Assembly: GCA_028292245.1 (NCBI GenBank) | Contig: JAQGMS010000322.1 | Span: 1 to 64,000, forward strand | Source of the DNA: Ramlibacter sp. | Lineage (GTDB): Bacteria > Pseudomonadota > Gammaproteobacteria > Burkholderiales > Burkholderiaceae_C | Length of the DNA: 64,000 nucleotides | Reading direction: 5' to 3' | The notes under the pieces: generated by a model | Databases searched by the model: none | The model's input: the letters and a program-made list of their open reading frames with translations, nothing else | What the model was told of the DNA's origin: nothing | Made by a program: the position numbers and the translations under genes | Shown here: in pieces, positions 18,050-25,668 of the stretch | Position numbering within the stretch: the first letter of the stretch is position 1 | Layout of the letters: each line of letters starts with the position of its first letter

Positions 18050-18805
18050 ATGAACTTCAACACCAACCCCAGCACGCAAGTGGCCATCGTCACCGGCGCC
18101 TCCCGCGGCATCGGCGCCGCGATTGCCAAGCGGCTGGCCCGCGACGGCTTCGCGGTCGTCGTCAACTACGCAGGCCGGGCCGAAGAAGCGGACCTCGTCG
18201 TGAACGCGATCGCCTCGGACGGCGGACGGGCAATCGCGGTCAAGGCCGACGTTTCGGAACCCGCCGCCGTGCGCGCGCTGTTCGATGACGCCGTGGCCGC
18301 GTTCGGCCGCGTCGACGTGCTGGTGAACAACGCCGGCATCATGCCGCCCGCCCTGCCGCAACTGGCGGACACGGACGACGCCACCTTCGATCGCCTGTTC
18401 GCGGTCAACGTGAAGGGCACGTTCAATACGCTGCGTGAGGCAGCCCGGCGGGTCGAGGCCGGTGGCCGCATCGTCAATTTCTCCAGCAGCGTGATCGGGC
18501 TGGCGCTTCCGGGCTATGCCGTTTACGCCGCAACCAAGAGCGCCGTTGAAACCTTCACCAACATCATGGCCAAGGAACTGCGCGGCAAGCGCATCACGGT
18601 CAATGCCGTGGCACCGGGCCCGACTGCAACGGCCCTGTTCCTGGACGGCAAGACGCCCGAGACCATCGAACGCCTTGCCAAGGCCGCGCCGCTGGAGCGC
18701 CTGGGCACGCCCGAAGACATCGCGAATGCGGTGGCGCTGCTGGCCAGTCCCGACGGCGCATGGATCAACGGCCAGACCCTGCGCGCCAACGGCGGGCTGG
18801 TTTGA
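18050..18805 (+). CDS. Short-chain dehydrogenase/reductase (3-ketoacyl-ACP reductase type)
   Basis: The 251-residue classical SDR has the TGASRGIGAAI cofactor loop near the N-terminus, the NNAG motif (VLVNNAGIMPP), a catalytic Ser in NFSSSVIG and the YAATK motif (Tyr-x-x-x-Lys). The acidic residue after beta-2 is missing and a basic/neutral region is seen, which suggests NADPH. Its gene is first in a three-gene operon under the divergent LysR regulator. A GGAGCAAAGAG stretch precedes the ATG. Substrate unknown. Confidence 0.9.
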   Translation: MNFNTNPSTQVAIVTGASRGIGAAIAKRLARDGFAVVVNYAGRAEEADLVVNAIASDGGRAIAVKADVSEPAAVRALFDDAVAAFGRVDVLVNNAGIMPPALPQLADTDDATFDRLFAVNVKGTFNTLREAARRVEAGGRIVNFSSSVIGLALPGYAVYAATKSAVETFTNIMAKELRGKRITVNAVAPGPTATALFLDGKTPETIERLAKAAPLERLGTPEDIANAVALLASPDGAWINGQTLRANGGLV

Positions 18806-18834
18806 AGCAACAACATTCACGAAAGGACCTGAAC

Positions 18835-19722
18835 ATGAAATCCGTCATCCTCGTCACCGGCGCTTCCACAGGCATCGGCCACCTCACGGCTCGCGCGCTC
18901 GCCGCCGCCGGCAACACCGTCTACGCGAGCATGCGCGACACCCAAGGCCGCAATGCGCCCAAGGTGCGGGAATTGCGCGACTGGAGTTTTGCCAACGGCC
19001 ATGACCTGCGCGCGGTGGAGCTCGATGTGTTGTCGCAGCCGTCGGCCGACGCCGCGGCCGCACACATCCTGGCCGAACAGGGCCATATCGACGTCGTGGT
19101 GCACAACGCCGGCCATCTCGTCGTGGGGCCGGCCGAGGCCTTCACGCCCGAAGAGATGATCAAGGTCATGGACACCAACTTCCTGGGCACCCAGCGCGTC
19201 AACCGCGCCGCGCTGCCCGCGATGCGCCAGCGCGAATCTGGGCTGGTCTTGTGGATCAGCAGCACCACCGTGCGCGGTGGCTTTCCGCCCTTTCTTGGGC
19301 CATACGCGGCGGCGAAGGCTGCCATGGATTCGTTGGCGGTCAGCATGTCGTATGAGTTGGCACGCTTCGGCATCGAGACTTCCATCGTCGTGCCGGGAGC
19401 GTTCACGCGCGGAACCGCACATTTCCCCAATGCCGGCAAGCCGGCGGACGCCGTCACTGCCGGCGCCTACGCAAGGTACGACGGCGTGATGGATCAGGTC
19501 GGGGCACGGCTGTCGGCGCTCACACCCGACAACGCCGACCCGCAAGCGGTGGCCGACGAGATTGCGCGGATCGTGGGCCTGCCTGCGGGCACCCGCCCAT
19601 TTCGCTCGGTCATCGATTTCATCAACGATGGAGCCGCGGAAGTCACGGAAGTTGCCGAGCGTGTACGCGAGGAGTTCGCTCGGCGCATCGGAATCGCCGA
19701 CTTGCTGAAGCCGGGCGTATGA
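18835..19722 (+). CDS. Short-chain dehydrogenase/reductase
   Basis: A 295-residue SDR beginning MKSVILVTGASTGIGHLTAR, preceded by GAAAGGA. An upstream in-frame start inside the previous gene is rejected. It has the glycine-rich loop, HNAGH (an NNAG variant), the Ser in WISSTTVRG and YAAAK. The C-terminal part is longer than in the preceding SDR, resembling oxidoreductases of the retinol-dehydrogenase-like group. It overlaps the next gene by ATGA. The pair of SDRs may act on the same alcohol/ketone, but no substrate can be inferred. Confidence 0.88.
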   Translation: MKSVILVTGASTGIGHLTARALAAAGNTVYASMRDTQGRNAPKVRELRDWSFANGHDLRAVELDVLSQPSADAAAAHILAEQGHIDVVVHNAGHLVVGPAEAFTPEEMIKVMDTNFLGTQRVNRAALPAMRQRESGLVLWISSTTVRGGFPPFLGPYAAAKAAMDSLAVSMSYELARFGIETSIVVPGAFTRGTAHFPNAGKPADAVTAGAYARYDGVMDQVGARLSALTPDNADPQAVADEIARIVGLPAGTRPFRSVIDFINDGAAEVTEVAERVREEFARRIGIADLLKPGV

Positions 19723-20060
19723 GCACGATCATGACACTCCAGATTGGCCGCGCGCTGATGGCGCTCGCGTTCGCCGGTCCAGGGCTGGCTCACTTGATCG
19801 AGTCGGTTGGTCGTCGCGCCACGGTGGCGACTGTGGTCGCGGCGCTTGAAGTGGCCGCCGCAGTGGCCCTGGTCACTGGTTGGCAGGTGCGCTGGATCGC
19901 GTTGGCGGCCGCGCTGTTTCTCGCGATCGACGCTTTCCTGGCCCATGCGTTTTGGGCGTCTGTTCCTCAGGAGCAGCACGGCCAGGTCTTGCATTTCTTC
20001 AAGAACATCGCCTTGGCCGGGGCCTTCTTGATGTTGAGCGACACGGGGATCAGAGGTTGA
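19719..20060 (+). CDS. DoxX-like small membrane protein
   Basis: The 113-residue protein has about four hydrophobic segments (roughly 8-24, 34-54, 57-77, 90-106). It carries a GPGLAHL start and a WASVPQEQHGQVLHFFKNIALAGAFLML end, typical of the DoxX/DUF-type family where 'H..FFKN.A..GG.L' is common. It is translationally coupled to the second SDR. Function in such operons is usually unknown, possibly redox-linked. Confidence 0.75.
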   Translation: MSTIMTLQIGRALMALAFAGPGLAHLIESVGRRATVATVVAALEVAAAVALVTGWQVRWIALAAALFLAIDAFLAHAFWASVPQEQHGQVLHFFKNIALAGAFLMLSDTGIRG

Positions 20061-20108
20061 GATAGGGGCCTAGTTGGACGGGCTCCGCTGACTATGCGCG
20101 CGCCCCGT

Positions 20109-20560
20109 CTACGCTGCCCTTCCGGTCAAGTGGTCGTCAACACATGCTAGCGCCTGGTGAACGTCGTCGAGCAAGTCCGCGACATCTTCGATGCCGACAC
20201 TCATACGGATGAAACCGTCCGTCACCCCACTTTCGCGGCGATCGCTTCAGCGACGGCGTATGCGTTGTTGACGCCGGGTGGCAGGCCGGCAAGTCCGTGT
20301 CGCCCACTGATACGGCTTGGGTGACAAGAGTCAATGCGTCGAGGAACGAGCGCGCAGCGGACCGTCTCCTCGCAACTCGAATGAAAGAATCCCCCCAAAG
20401 CGGCGCATCTGCCGTTGGGCAATCCCCTGGCCGGGATGTCTCGCCAACCCCGGATAGTGCACACGCTCCACCCCCGGGTGATCATTCAACGCCCCGGCCA
20501 GCGCTCCAACGCCCCAGGGGACCTGCGCATCCGCGAAGAGCGCGGCCCGCGCCGGCCGCG
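20109..20560 (-). pseudogene. Remnant of a Cys/Met-metabolism PLP-dependent enzyme, C-terminal part
   Basis: Read on the minus strand in shifting frames, the stretch gives LNDHPGVERVHYPGLARHP, RQMRRFGGILSFEL, RSFLDALTLVTQAVSVGD, ACHPASTTHT and finally GFIRMSVGIEDVADLL before a TAG at 20109-20111. These are the ordered C-terminal motifs of O-acetylhomoserine sulfhydrylase, methionine gamma-lyase and cystathionine gamma-synthase. At least two frame changes occur (near 20360 and near 20230). The PLP-lysine half is absent. It is a dead 3' fragment whose 5' end was lost or moved. Confidence 0.8.
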
Positions 20561-20615
20561 ACGTCGCGAGCTGTCAACCTGATTGCCTCACAAGATTTCC
20601 GCAATCAAACCTCAC

Positions 20616-20695
20616 TCAGGCACGTTACGCAACATCAGCATGAACAAGGGTCTATCGTCAGCTTGCGGAAGCAGTTCGACGCTGACTTCGGCGTA
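20616..20695 (-). pseudogene. C-terminal fragment related to the unknown protein at 26109-26585
   Basis: The minus strand encodes YAEVSVELLPQADDRPLFML then MLRNVPE and a TGA. This is nearly identical in pattern to the end of the plus-strand ORF at 26109-26585 (YAEVSSELLPQGSDRPSFML then MLRTLPEKF). Only about 27 codons survive. Its 5' side abuts the LysR fragment on the opposite strand at about 20691-20695, marking a recombination junction. Confidence 0.7.
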
Positions 20696-20859
20696 TGTGG
20701 AAGCTCACCTAAAGGACGGCACATTCAAGGAAGTCCTAGCGAAGATCCAGCCGGCTTCCATGCCTGTGTCGGTCATGTACCCGCACCATCGCCAACTGTC
20801 GCCCCCGGGTCCGCGTGTTCGTCGATTGGCTGGCCGATGTGATGGGGCGCGCGCAATAG
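20692..20859 (+). pseudogene. C-terminal fragment of a LysR regulator, frameshifted
   Basis: The plus strand reads YVEAHLKDGTFKEVLAKIQP, then PVSVMYPHHRQLSP, and after one extra C in a C-run (about 20805) VRVFVDWLADVMGRAQ with TAG at 20857-20859. This parallels the end of the intact LysR protein at 17037-17933 almost residue for residue, so it is a decayed partial paralog. No helix-turn-helix part exists upstream. Confidence 0.85.
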
Positions 20860-20912
20860 CGGTTTTACGACGGCGAGGGCCCAGTCGCGCGGGACGGAGA
20901 TACCGCGCACCG

Positions 20913-21623
20913 TCAGCTACCCCGCCTGGCCGAGTCGTGGAAAAGGACTTCCAAGCCGATTCGCTCGCCTTTGTGGACGCGGCTGATAGCCTGCTTCGTT
21001 TTCAGTCGATAGTGGCGACCCTTTACCCCCATCCTCGGGCGCTCAGAGCTCGCAATGATCGCCACGTCCGAAAATTCCATGGCAACGACCATCGGCCGAG
21101 ATTGCATACGAGGGCGCTGCTCAACCAGCATGAATTCCCCGCCGAAAAAGTCCACATCAGGATAGCTGACCAGCGCTACCAACTGCAAAGGGAACGCTTG
21201 CGCCTCCTCATCTCGGCGACACAGCGCCTGGCAGTCGCCCTCTCGAAGGAACGAAAAATTCGACTGCGAATAGGTCTGGCCGGCGTGGCAGTTTTGCAGC
21301 AGGAACTCAGGGAGTTCCTCTGGGAACGGAGTCTTCCTGCCGAGGTCTTCGCCCTATCGGTTGGCAACAGGTGCCAAACGCCTGTAGAAGGACGCGCGCA
21401 TCTCCCCCAGAATCGACGGGAGGTCCCGCGGCAAATAGAACAAGCGTCCGTTGCCAAAGTCATCCTCCGCCGTCAACCGAGCTTGCTGCGCCTCTGCCAG
21501 GTGCCGCAGGCCGTCTGCTACACGCTGACTCAGAAAGCGCGGAAGAACCGAGTGACCTTCATCGTCCAGCTGACGCTCGATGGATTCCCAATCGAGCTGC
21601 GCCACGGCGCGATCGACATTCAA
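20913..21623 (-). pseudogene. 2OG-Fe(II) oxygenase paralog, interrupted and with lost metal ligands
   Basis: The frame starting MNVDRAVAQLDWESIERQLD has a good AGGAGG site, 11 nt after ada, but hits TAG at 21354-21356. The same frame continues to 20913 with clear homology to the protein at 29569-30300 (EQRPRMQSRPMV, ISRVHKGERIG). Besides the stop, the HxD motif position reads CRR and the distal His position reads Gln (KQAISR versus KHAISR). It would be inactive even if read through. It formed an ada-2OG operon before decay. Confidence 0.85.
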
Positions 21624-21634
21624 AACGTACCTCC

Positions 21635-22717
21635 TCAGGCCGCTTCGCGCTTGAGGAGCTCGCGCTTGCGATCCACGCCCCAGCGATAGCCCGACAGCTC
21701 ACCGTTTCGGCGAACAACGCGGTGGCAGGGAATCGCAACGGCCAGGTGATTCGAAGCGCATGCCTGGGCAACAGCGCGCACAGCCTTCGGCTGGCCGATT
21801 CGCGCGGCCACCTGCGCGTAGCTCACCGTCGCACCCCGCGGGATCTCGCGAAGTGCCTGCCAAACGCGCTCCTGAAATGCGGTGCCTCGAACATCGAGCG
21901 GCAGATCAAGGCCAAGGGACGGAACCTCGATGAAGCCGACCACCTGGGCTACGAGTTGCTCAAACGCCTGATCGCCTCCAATGAGTTCCGCCTTGGGAAA
22001 CTGGTCCTGCAGGTCCTGGACCAGCTGATTCGGATCGTCGCCGAGCAGGATCGCGCAAATGCCACGCATGCTCTGCGCAACCAGAATCGCTCCCAACGAG
22101 CACTGGCCCACGGCAAAGCGAATCTCGGTATTGAGCCCGCCGTCGCGATAGTCCTTCGCTCGCATGCCAAGCATGCCGTCAGACGCCGCATAGAAGCGGC
22201 TGTTGGAATTGAAGCCGGCACCGTAGATGGCCCCCGTTACCGTTGCGCCCTTACCTCCCAGTTCGGCGCGCAACCTGCGCGCTCGATCTGCGGATGCGTA
22301 CGCTTTCGGGGTTAGCCCGGTAGCGGCCTTGAACAGGCGATGGAAGTGAAATGGACTCATGCCAATCTCTCCAGCGATCTCGTCAAGGTTCGGCGGTGTT
22401 TCCGACTGTTCGATAAGGCGGCACGCCTTGGCCACGATGTCCGCGTGCTGGGCCGCGATCGCTGTGCGATCGGACGAAGCGCGTTGGCTTGGGCGGTAGC
22501 CGGCCGAAACTGCTTCGCCTGCCGTCGCAAAGAATTCGACGTTCTCGCGCTTTGGAACTCGTGTCGGGGAACTTGGGCGGCAGAAGACACCCGTCGTGCG
22601 CACGCCGTAGACAAAATGGCCGTCCGCTTCCGCATCGCGCGCATTGACTGCGACCCAGCGTTGTTCGTCCGTTGCGTAGGCGTCTTTTTTGCTGGAAGAT
22701 TTGTTGGTTCGATTCAT
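21635..22717 (-). CDS. ada: Ada: alkylation-response regulator and O6-methylguanine-DNA methyltransferase, with a degenerate sensor domain
   Basis: From the ATG at 22717 (GGAG 8 nt upstream; the promoter's -10 lies inside any longer ORF) the protein has 360 residues. It has the full Ada architecture: N-terminal phosphotriester-sensing domain (about 12-85), AraC-type DNA-binding domain (about 95-185) and MGMT domain (about 195-355). The repair nucleophile is present as C331 in IPCHRV, with the Arg finger in VRAVAQ. In the sensor, the methyl-acceptor Cys is kept (C46 in VFCRPS). The other three zinc ligands of E. coli Ada (C42, C69, C72) are S50, S77 and A80. Metal binding and methyl-switch activation are therefore doubtful, while O6-alkylguanine repair and DNA binding look intact. 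An Ada box lies directly upstream, so it should be autoregulated. Confidence 0.92.
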   Translation of the reverse strand: MNRTNKSSSKKDAYATDEQRWVAVNARDAEADGHFVYGVRTTGVFCRPSSPTRVPKRENVEFFATAGEAVSAGYRPSQRASSDRTAIAAQHADIVAKACRLIEQSETPPNLDEIAGEIGMSPFHFHRLFKAATGLTPKAYASADRARRLRAELGGKGATVTGAIYGAGFNSNSRFYAASDGMLGMRAKDYRDGGLNTEIRFAVGQCSLGAILVAQSMRGICAILLGDDPNQLVQDLQDQFPKAELIGGDQAFEQLVAQVVGFIEVPSLGLDLPLDVRGTAFQERVWQALREIPRGATVSYAQVAARIGQPKAVRAVAQACASNHLAVAIPCHRVVRRNGELSGYRWGVDRKRELLKREAA

Positions 22718-22736
22718 GACTTGCTCCTTGGCATCC

Positions 22737-22786
22737 AGTATGCGGCGGTGTTTGACCGCAAGCACCCCGGTTCTTGCTGCGAAATT
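22737..22786 (-). promoter_or_regulatory. Ada-box promoter of ada
   Basis: On the minus strand AAT (22786-22784), N6, GCAA (22777-22774), then CGGGG, and a -10 CATACT at 22742-22737. The -10 starts 35 nt from the G of GCAA. This is the AAT-N6-GCAA site known from E. coli ada and aidB. It leaves a leader of only about 13 nt holding the ribosome site. Confidence 0.75.
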
Positions 22787-22832
22787 CCCAAGGTCAGCGG
22801 ATTGCTGCTCAACGGCGCATTCATGGTGCCTC

Positions 22833-23486
22833 TCATCTTCCCGCTTTGCGAAAGGTGAAATTGATTCGCCGACTCCCGAGCACGAGATGAGGCTGATCCT
22901 TTACCGGCATCACGCCGTGGTAGCGCAGCCGATCCTCGCCACCCCAAACGACTACGTCCCCGTGGTGGAGTGGCACCTTAGCGGCGAGGTCGGAGCGCGC
23001 GTGTCCGCCAAAAAGAAACATGGCGGACATCCCCAGCGACACGGAAACGATCGGCGCCCCGTAATCGTGCTCATTCTTGTCTTGATGCAGGCTCAATCGC
23101 GCGCCGGGTGCGTATTCGTTGATCAAGCACGCATCGGGCTCGAAGTCTTCGAATCCGCCACGCCGAGCTGCATCGCTGGCAAGACGCGCAAACACTGCTG
23201 GCATAGCAGGCCAGGGCCGCCCGCTGTCGGGATCATCCGCCGTGTAACGATAGCCACGGCGATCTGTGGTCCATCCGAGGGAGCCGGAGTTCGTGAGCGC
23301 GACCGACATGGCATATCCGCTTGGGGTGGTCATGTGCCGGAACGGTGCGATGCGAACTATCTGCTCGATGCTCGCAAGCAGCTCCCCTGCCTGCTCCTGG
23401 GCAAAGCCTCGGAGGACGCGCGCGCGCGGCCCGATCGATTCGACCGTGCCGGCATCGGCAACGTGGAAAAAGTCTTGGGTCTCCAT
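22833..23486 (-). CDS. alkB: AlkB, 2OG-Fe(II)-dependent DNA/RNA demethylase
   Basis: Starting at METQDFF (23486) the protein has 217 residues. It carries the AlkB Fe site H134-x-D136 (LSLHQDKNE) and H190 (LRYHGVMP), the NEYAPGARL 2OG-binding stretch, and the two Arg in SRRINFTFR. Spacing matches E. coli AlkB (H131, D133, H187, R204, R210) with a constant +3 offset. It oxidatively removes methyl groups from N1-methyladenine and N3-methylcytosine. It follows the 2OG oxygenase gene by 4 nt. A start at 23504 that overlaps that gene is also possible. Transcription should come from the Ada-box promoter at 24320-24369. Confidence 0.95.
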   Translation of the reverse strand: METQDFFHVADAGTVESIGPRARVLRGFAQEQAGELLASIEQIVRIAPFRHMTTPSGYAMSVALTNSGSLGWTTDRRGYRYTADDPDSGRPWPAMPAVFARLASDAARRGGFEDFEPDACLINEYAPGARLSLHQDKNEHDYGAPIVSVSLGMSAMFLFGGHARSDLAAKVPLHHGDVVVWGGEDRLRYHGVMPVKDQPHLVLGSRRINFTFRKAGR

Positions 23487-23490
23487 ATGC

Positions 23491-24291
23491 CTACTTCGCA
23501 TCATGAAATATCAAGCCGACGGTGAAGCGCCGGCCGCTGTGAATTCGGCTCACCCCGTGACGCATTGCAACTCGCCGGGGCCTGCCTCGTGCCCCAGCCG
23601 CAGGTCTTTCATTCACCGTGAAGACGACGGCATCCCCTTGACAAAGGGAGACGACCTCGGCGCGTTGGCTCGTCGGGCGCGTTTCGGTCATTACAAACTC
23701 ACCACCTTTGAAGTCCTTGCCGGGAGACGAGAGAAGGATGGTGACCTGCAAGGGGAAGACATGCTCGCCATAGAGGTCCTGGTGAAGGCGGTTGTAGTCA
23801 CCAGTTCCGTATCGCAGCAGCAAAGGTGTCGGGCGCTGTTGGCCTGCTCTGTGACAACGCTCGAGAAATTCCTTCAGCCTCGCAGGGAATTCGACCGAAT
23901 TCCTCAGTAGCGCGTTCCATCGATTCGCGACCTGCGCCAACCTGGGATACAGCGCATGCCTCAGCTGATCCAGCAGTTGCGGCAGAGGGTATGCGAAGTA
24001 TTTGTACTCGCCCTCGCCGAAGCCATGTCGGGCCATCACGACCTTTGAGCGAAAGGGCTCGTCGAGTGTGTACAGACGCGCAATCTGAGTGCACTGATCG
24101 GGCGTGAGGAGCTCGCGCAAGACGGCATTGCCGTGGATATCGAGCGACTGCTCGATGTGCGGCCACGGCTGCCGAGCGATTGCGTCGAGAACAACGTCCT
24201 TTGTCGAGCCCGCTAGGGCACCGCTGGCGCGCGCGAGCGCCGTAACCGGTGGAGGGTGACTGTTCAGTGGCTGCGGAAGCGGAGGTGGCAT
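23491..24291 (-). CDS. 2OG-Fe(II) oxygenase of the Ada regulon (prolyl-hydroxylase-like)
   Basis: The 266-residue protein has a catalytic jelly-roll core at about 150-262. The Fe(II) ligands are H170-x-D172 (RLHQDLYGEH) and H245 (MRHGVSRIH), with the 2OG-anchoring Arg nearby (SGRR) and a HD-A-K end. The N-terminal 145 residues are helical and contain a GEGEYKYFAYPLP motif shared by the paralogs at 28504-29280 and (decayed) 25039-25145. It is the first gene of an operon with alkB. Substrate unknown; co-regulation with alkB and ada suggests alkylated nucleic acid, nucleotide or a damaged protein. It differs from AlkB throughout and is not a duplicate of it. Confidence 0.88.
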   Translation of the reverse strand: MPPPLPQPLNSHPPPVTALARASGALAGSTKDVVLDAIARQPWPHIEQSLDIHGNAVLRELLTPDQCTQIARLYTLDEPFRSKVVMARHGFGEGEYKYFAYPLPQLLDQLRHALYPRLAQVANRWNALLRNSVEFPARLKEFLERCHRAGQQRPTPLLLRYGTGDYNRLHQDLYGEHVFPLQVTILLSSPGKDFKGGEFVMTETRPTSQRAEVVSLCQGDAVVFTVNERPAAGARGRPRRVAMRHGVSRIHSGRRFTVGLIFHDAK

Positions 24292-24319
24292 GCTGACTTT
24301 CCGATTGCTTGGCGTAAGA

Positions 24320-24369
24320 AGTCTAGAACCCTAAGGGTCAGGGCGAACTCCGATCTTTGCGTTCGAATT
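24320..24369 (-). promoter_or_regulatory. Ada-box promoter of the 2OG oxygenase-alkB operon
   Basis: Minus strand: AAT (24369-24367), N6, GCAA (24360-24357), the extension GATCGGAGTT, and -10 TAGACT at 24325-24320, exactly 35 nt from the G of GCAA. The predicted transcript starts about 22 nt before the ATG at 24291. It is back to back with the promoter at 24387-24436. Confidence 0.8.
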
Positions 24370-24386
24370 CGGCGAAGGCCTGGGAG

Positions 24387-24436
24387 ATTTCAAACACAAG
24401 AACCGGAGCGTGGAAACCTTTCCGCCCGACTAACCT
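24387..24436 (+). promoter_or_regulatory. Ada-box-like promoter of the cytidylyltransferase-like gene
   Basis: Plus strand: ATT (24387-24389), N6, ACAA (24396-24399), extension GAACCGGAG, and -10 TAACCT at 24431-24436, again 35 nt from the first base of the second half-site. Both half-sites deviate by one base from AAT and GCAA, but the CCGGAG extension and spacing are kept. Confidence 0.6.
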
Positions 24437-24480
24437 CCGGCGTTGCGATGTACCAGCCGTGCACACTACAAGGACCGCGC

Positions 24481-24963
24481 ATGACCCGATTTGGCTACGC
24501 CCCTGGCGCCTACGATCTCTTCCACGTCGGGCACCTGAATCTGTTGCGTGAGGCCAAGTGTCGGTGTGAGTACCTTATCGCGGGAGTAGTGTCTGACGAG
24601 ATCCTGCGTTTGAACAAAGGCATCACCCCCGTGGTGCCGCTGAGCGAGCGGCTGGAGATAGTCGGCAACATCCGTTTCGTTGATGTGGCTGTCGCAGAAG
24701 ACACGCCTCACAAGATCCAGATGTGGAATAGCCTTCGCTTCGACACCATTTTCAAGGGCGACGACTGGAAGGACACTGACAAGGGGAGGCGCCTCGTCCG
24801 CGACTTTGCGGCAGTCGGCGTCGACGTCGTGTTCCTCCCCAGGCTGGACTCAACGTCGAGTACCAAGCTGCGCGGTGCTTTGAAGAATATTGATACCATC
24901 GCGCGTCGCGTGGGGCCCACACCACGAGTGCTTGTCGAGACGCGCGATCTGGCATCGGCTTGA
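24481..24963 (+). CDS. Cytidylyltransferase-like nucleotidyltransferase (TagD type)
   Basis: The 160-residue protein has the class I nucleotidyltransferase HxGH motif (H15-V-G-H18 in DLFHVGHLNLL), an FKGDDWK segment and the closing STSSTKLR motif that binds the nucleotide. This is the signature of glycerol-3-phosphate and related cytidylyltransferases (usual length about 130-160). AAGGA stands 8 nt before the chosen ATG. It lies alone between two Ada-regulon units and its promoter carries the same layout, so it appears to be recruited to the alkylation response. It would transfer CMP (or AMP) to a small phosphate acceptor that cannot be named. Confidence 0.85.
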   Translation: MTRFGYAPGAYDLFHVGHLNLLREAKCRCEYLIAGVVSDEILRLNKGITPVVPLSERLEIVGNIRFVDVAVAEDTPHKIQMWNSLRFDTIFKGDDWKDTDKGRRLVRDFAAVGVDVVFLPRLDSTSSTKLRGALKNIDTIARRVGPTPRVLVETRDLASA

Positions 24964-24974
24964 AGGCTTCTCCG

Positions 24975-25024
24975 TTCATGACCGAAAGAATCGGAGTTTC
25001 TTGTTTCGTCTGAATCGCTAACCC
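24975..25024 (+). promoter_or_regulatory. Degenerate Ada-box promoter in front of a dead 2OG oxygenase
   Basis: Plus strand: TTC (24975-24977), N6, GAAA (24984-24987), then AATCGGAGTTTCTTG identical to functional copies, and TAACCC at 25019-25024 with the conserved 35-nt spacing. The recognition half-sites have decayed while the extension has not, in line with the broken gene downstream. Confidence 0.55.
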
Positions 25025-25038
25025 CACATCCGACATCA

Positions 25039-25145
25039 AGTTGAGTACAAGTACTTCAGCTATCCCCTGCTCGAGCTGGTCTCTGTGCTACGGCCTAGGA
25101 AGCTACTACTGCCTGCAATGAGAAGACCTGTATGGCGAGCCCCGT
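25039..25145 (+). pseudogene. Fragment of a 2OG-Fe(II) oxygenase paralog
   Basis: The plus strand encodes VEYKYFSYPLLELV, then after a large internal deletion and frame change YGLGSYYCLQ, a TGA, and EDLYGE. These align with GEYKYFSYPLP and YGPQDYCCLHQDLYGD of the protein at 28504-29280. The N-terminal 85 or so residues, the middle 55 and everything after the HxD region are gone. The Fe-ligand His is Gln. Clearly non-functional. Confidence 0.75.
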
Positions 25146-25638
25146 GGCTGCGTCGCGTCGCGGGAAGTTAGCCCCGGCGTGCGGCGTGCGCCAGCACATC
25201 GACTGCCGAGGCGCCAGTTGTCGCTCGGCAAGCGGCCGCGCTCTTTGCAGCACTGGCGAGCCAGCCATAGGTGCGCGTCTCAACAATGGGGATACCCCAC
25301 AGCGCCTTCCACGCGTGTCGCTGAATCGCTGTCCCTGAGAGGTCGACGCATACCGACCCGGCTCCTGCTCCTCCGTCGATCGCTGCGAGCAAGGAGTTGA
25401 GAATGACGGCAAGATTCCCTTGACGCTCCACCACGAGTTCGCAGGGCAACGCCTTGTGAAGTCGTCGGACCAGGTGATCGCCATCATCGCCGAGCAATAG
25501 AGCCCGTATCCCGATGTTGGAGCAGGCGACTAGCACCGTCCCATTCAGACAATCGCCAATGCCATAGGCAATCTCTTTTGCGGGCACGGCGTTGCGATCG
25601 CAGCACTGGAGATCGGAGTCGCCCGTCATCGCATGCAT
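25130..25638 (-). pseudogene. Decayed Ada/Ogt-type methyltransferase domain
   Basis: The minus frame from 25638 reads EIAYGIGDCLNGTVLVACSN and IRALLLGDDGDHLVRRLHKA, which matches the start of an MGMT domain (compare EIRFAVGQCSLGAILVAQS in the local Ada). It continues QRHAWKALWGIPIVETRTYG. The catalytic region is lost: after a stop at 25168 another frame gives NFPRRDAATG where NxxxxxIPCHRV is expected. No Cys nucleophile remains. It still has a perfect Ada-box promoter, so inactivation may be recent. Confidence 0.75.
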
Positions 25639-25668
25639 GCCACTTCTTGAAAAGACTTCATGCCCCGC

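Noticed and set aside
20300..20842. 181-codon plus-strand ORF
   Set aside because: It is a chance frame crossing two pseudogene fragments. The PLP-enzyme motifs on the minus strand and the LysR motifs in another frame explain the sequence.
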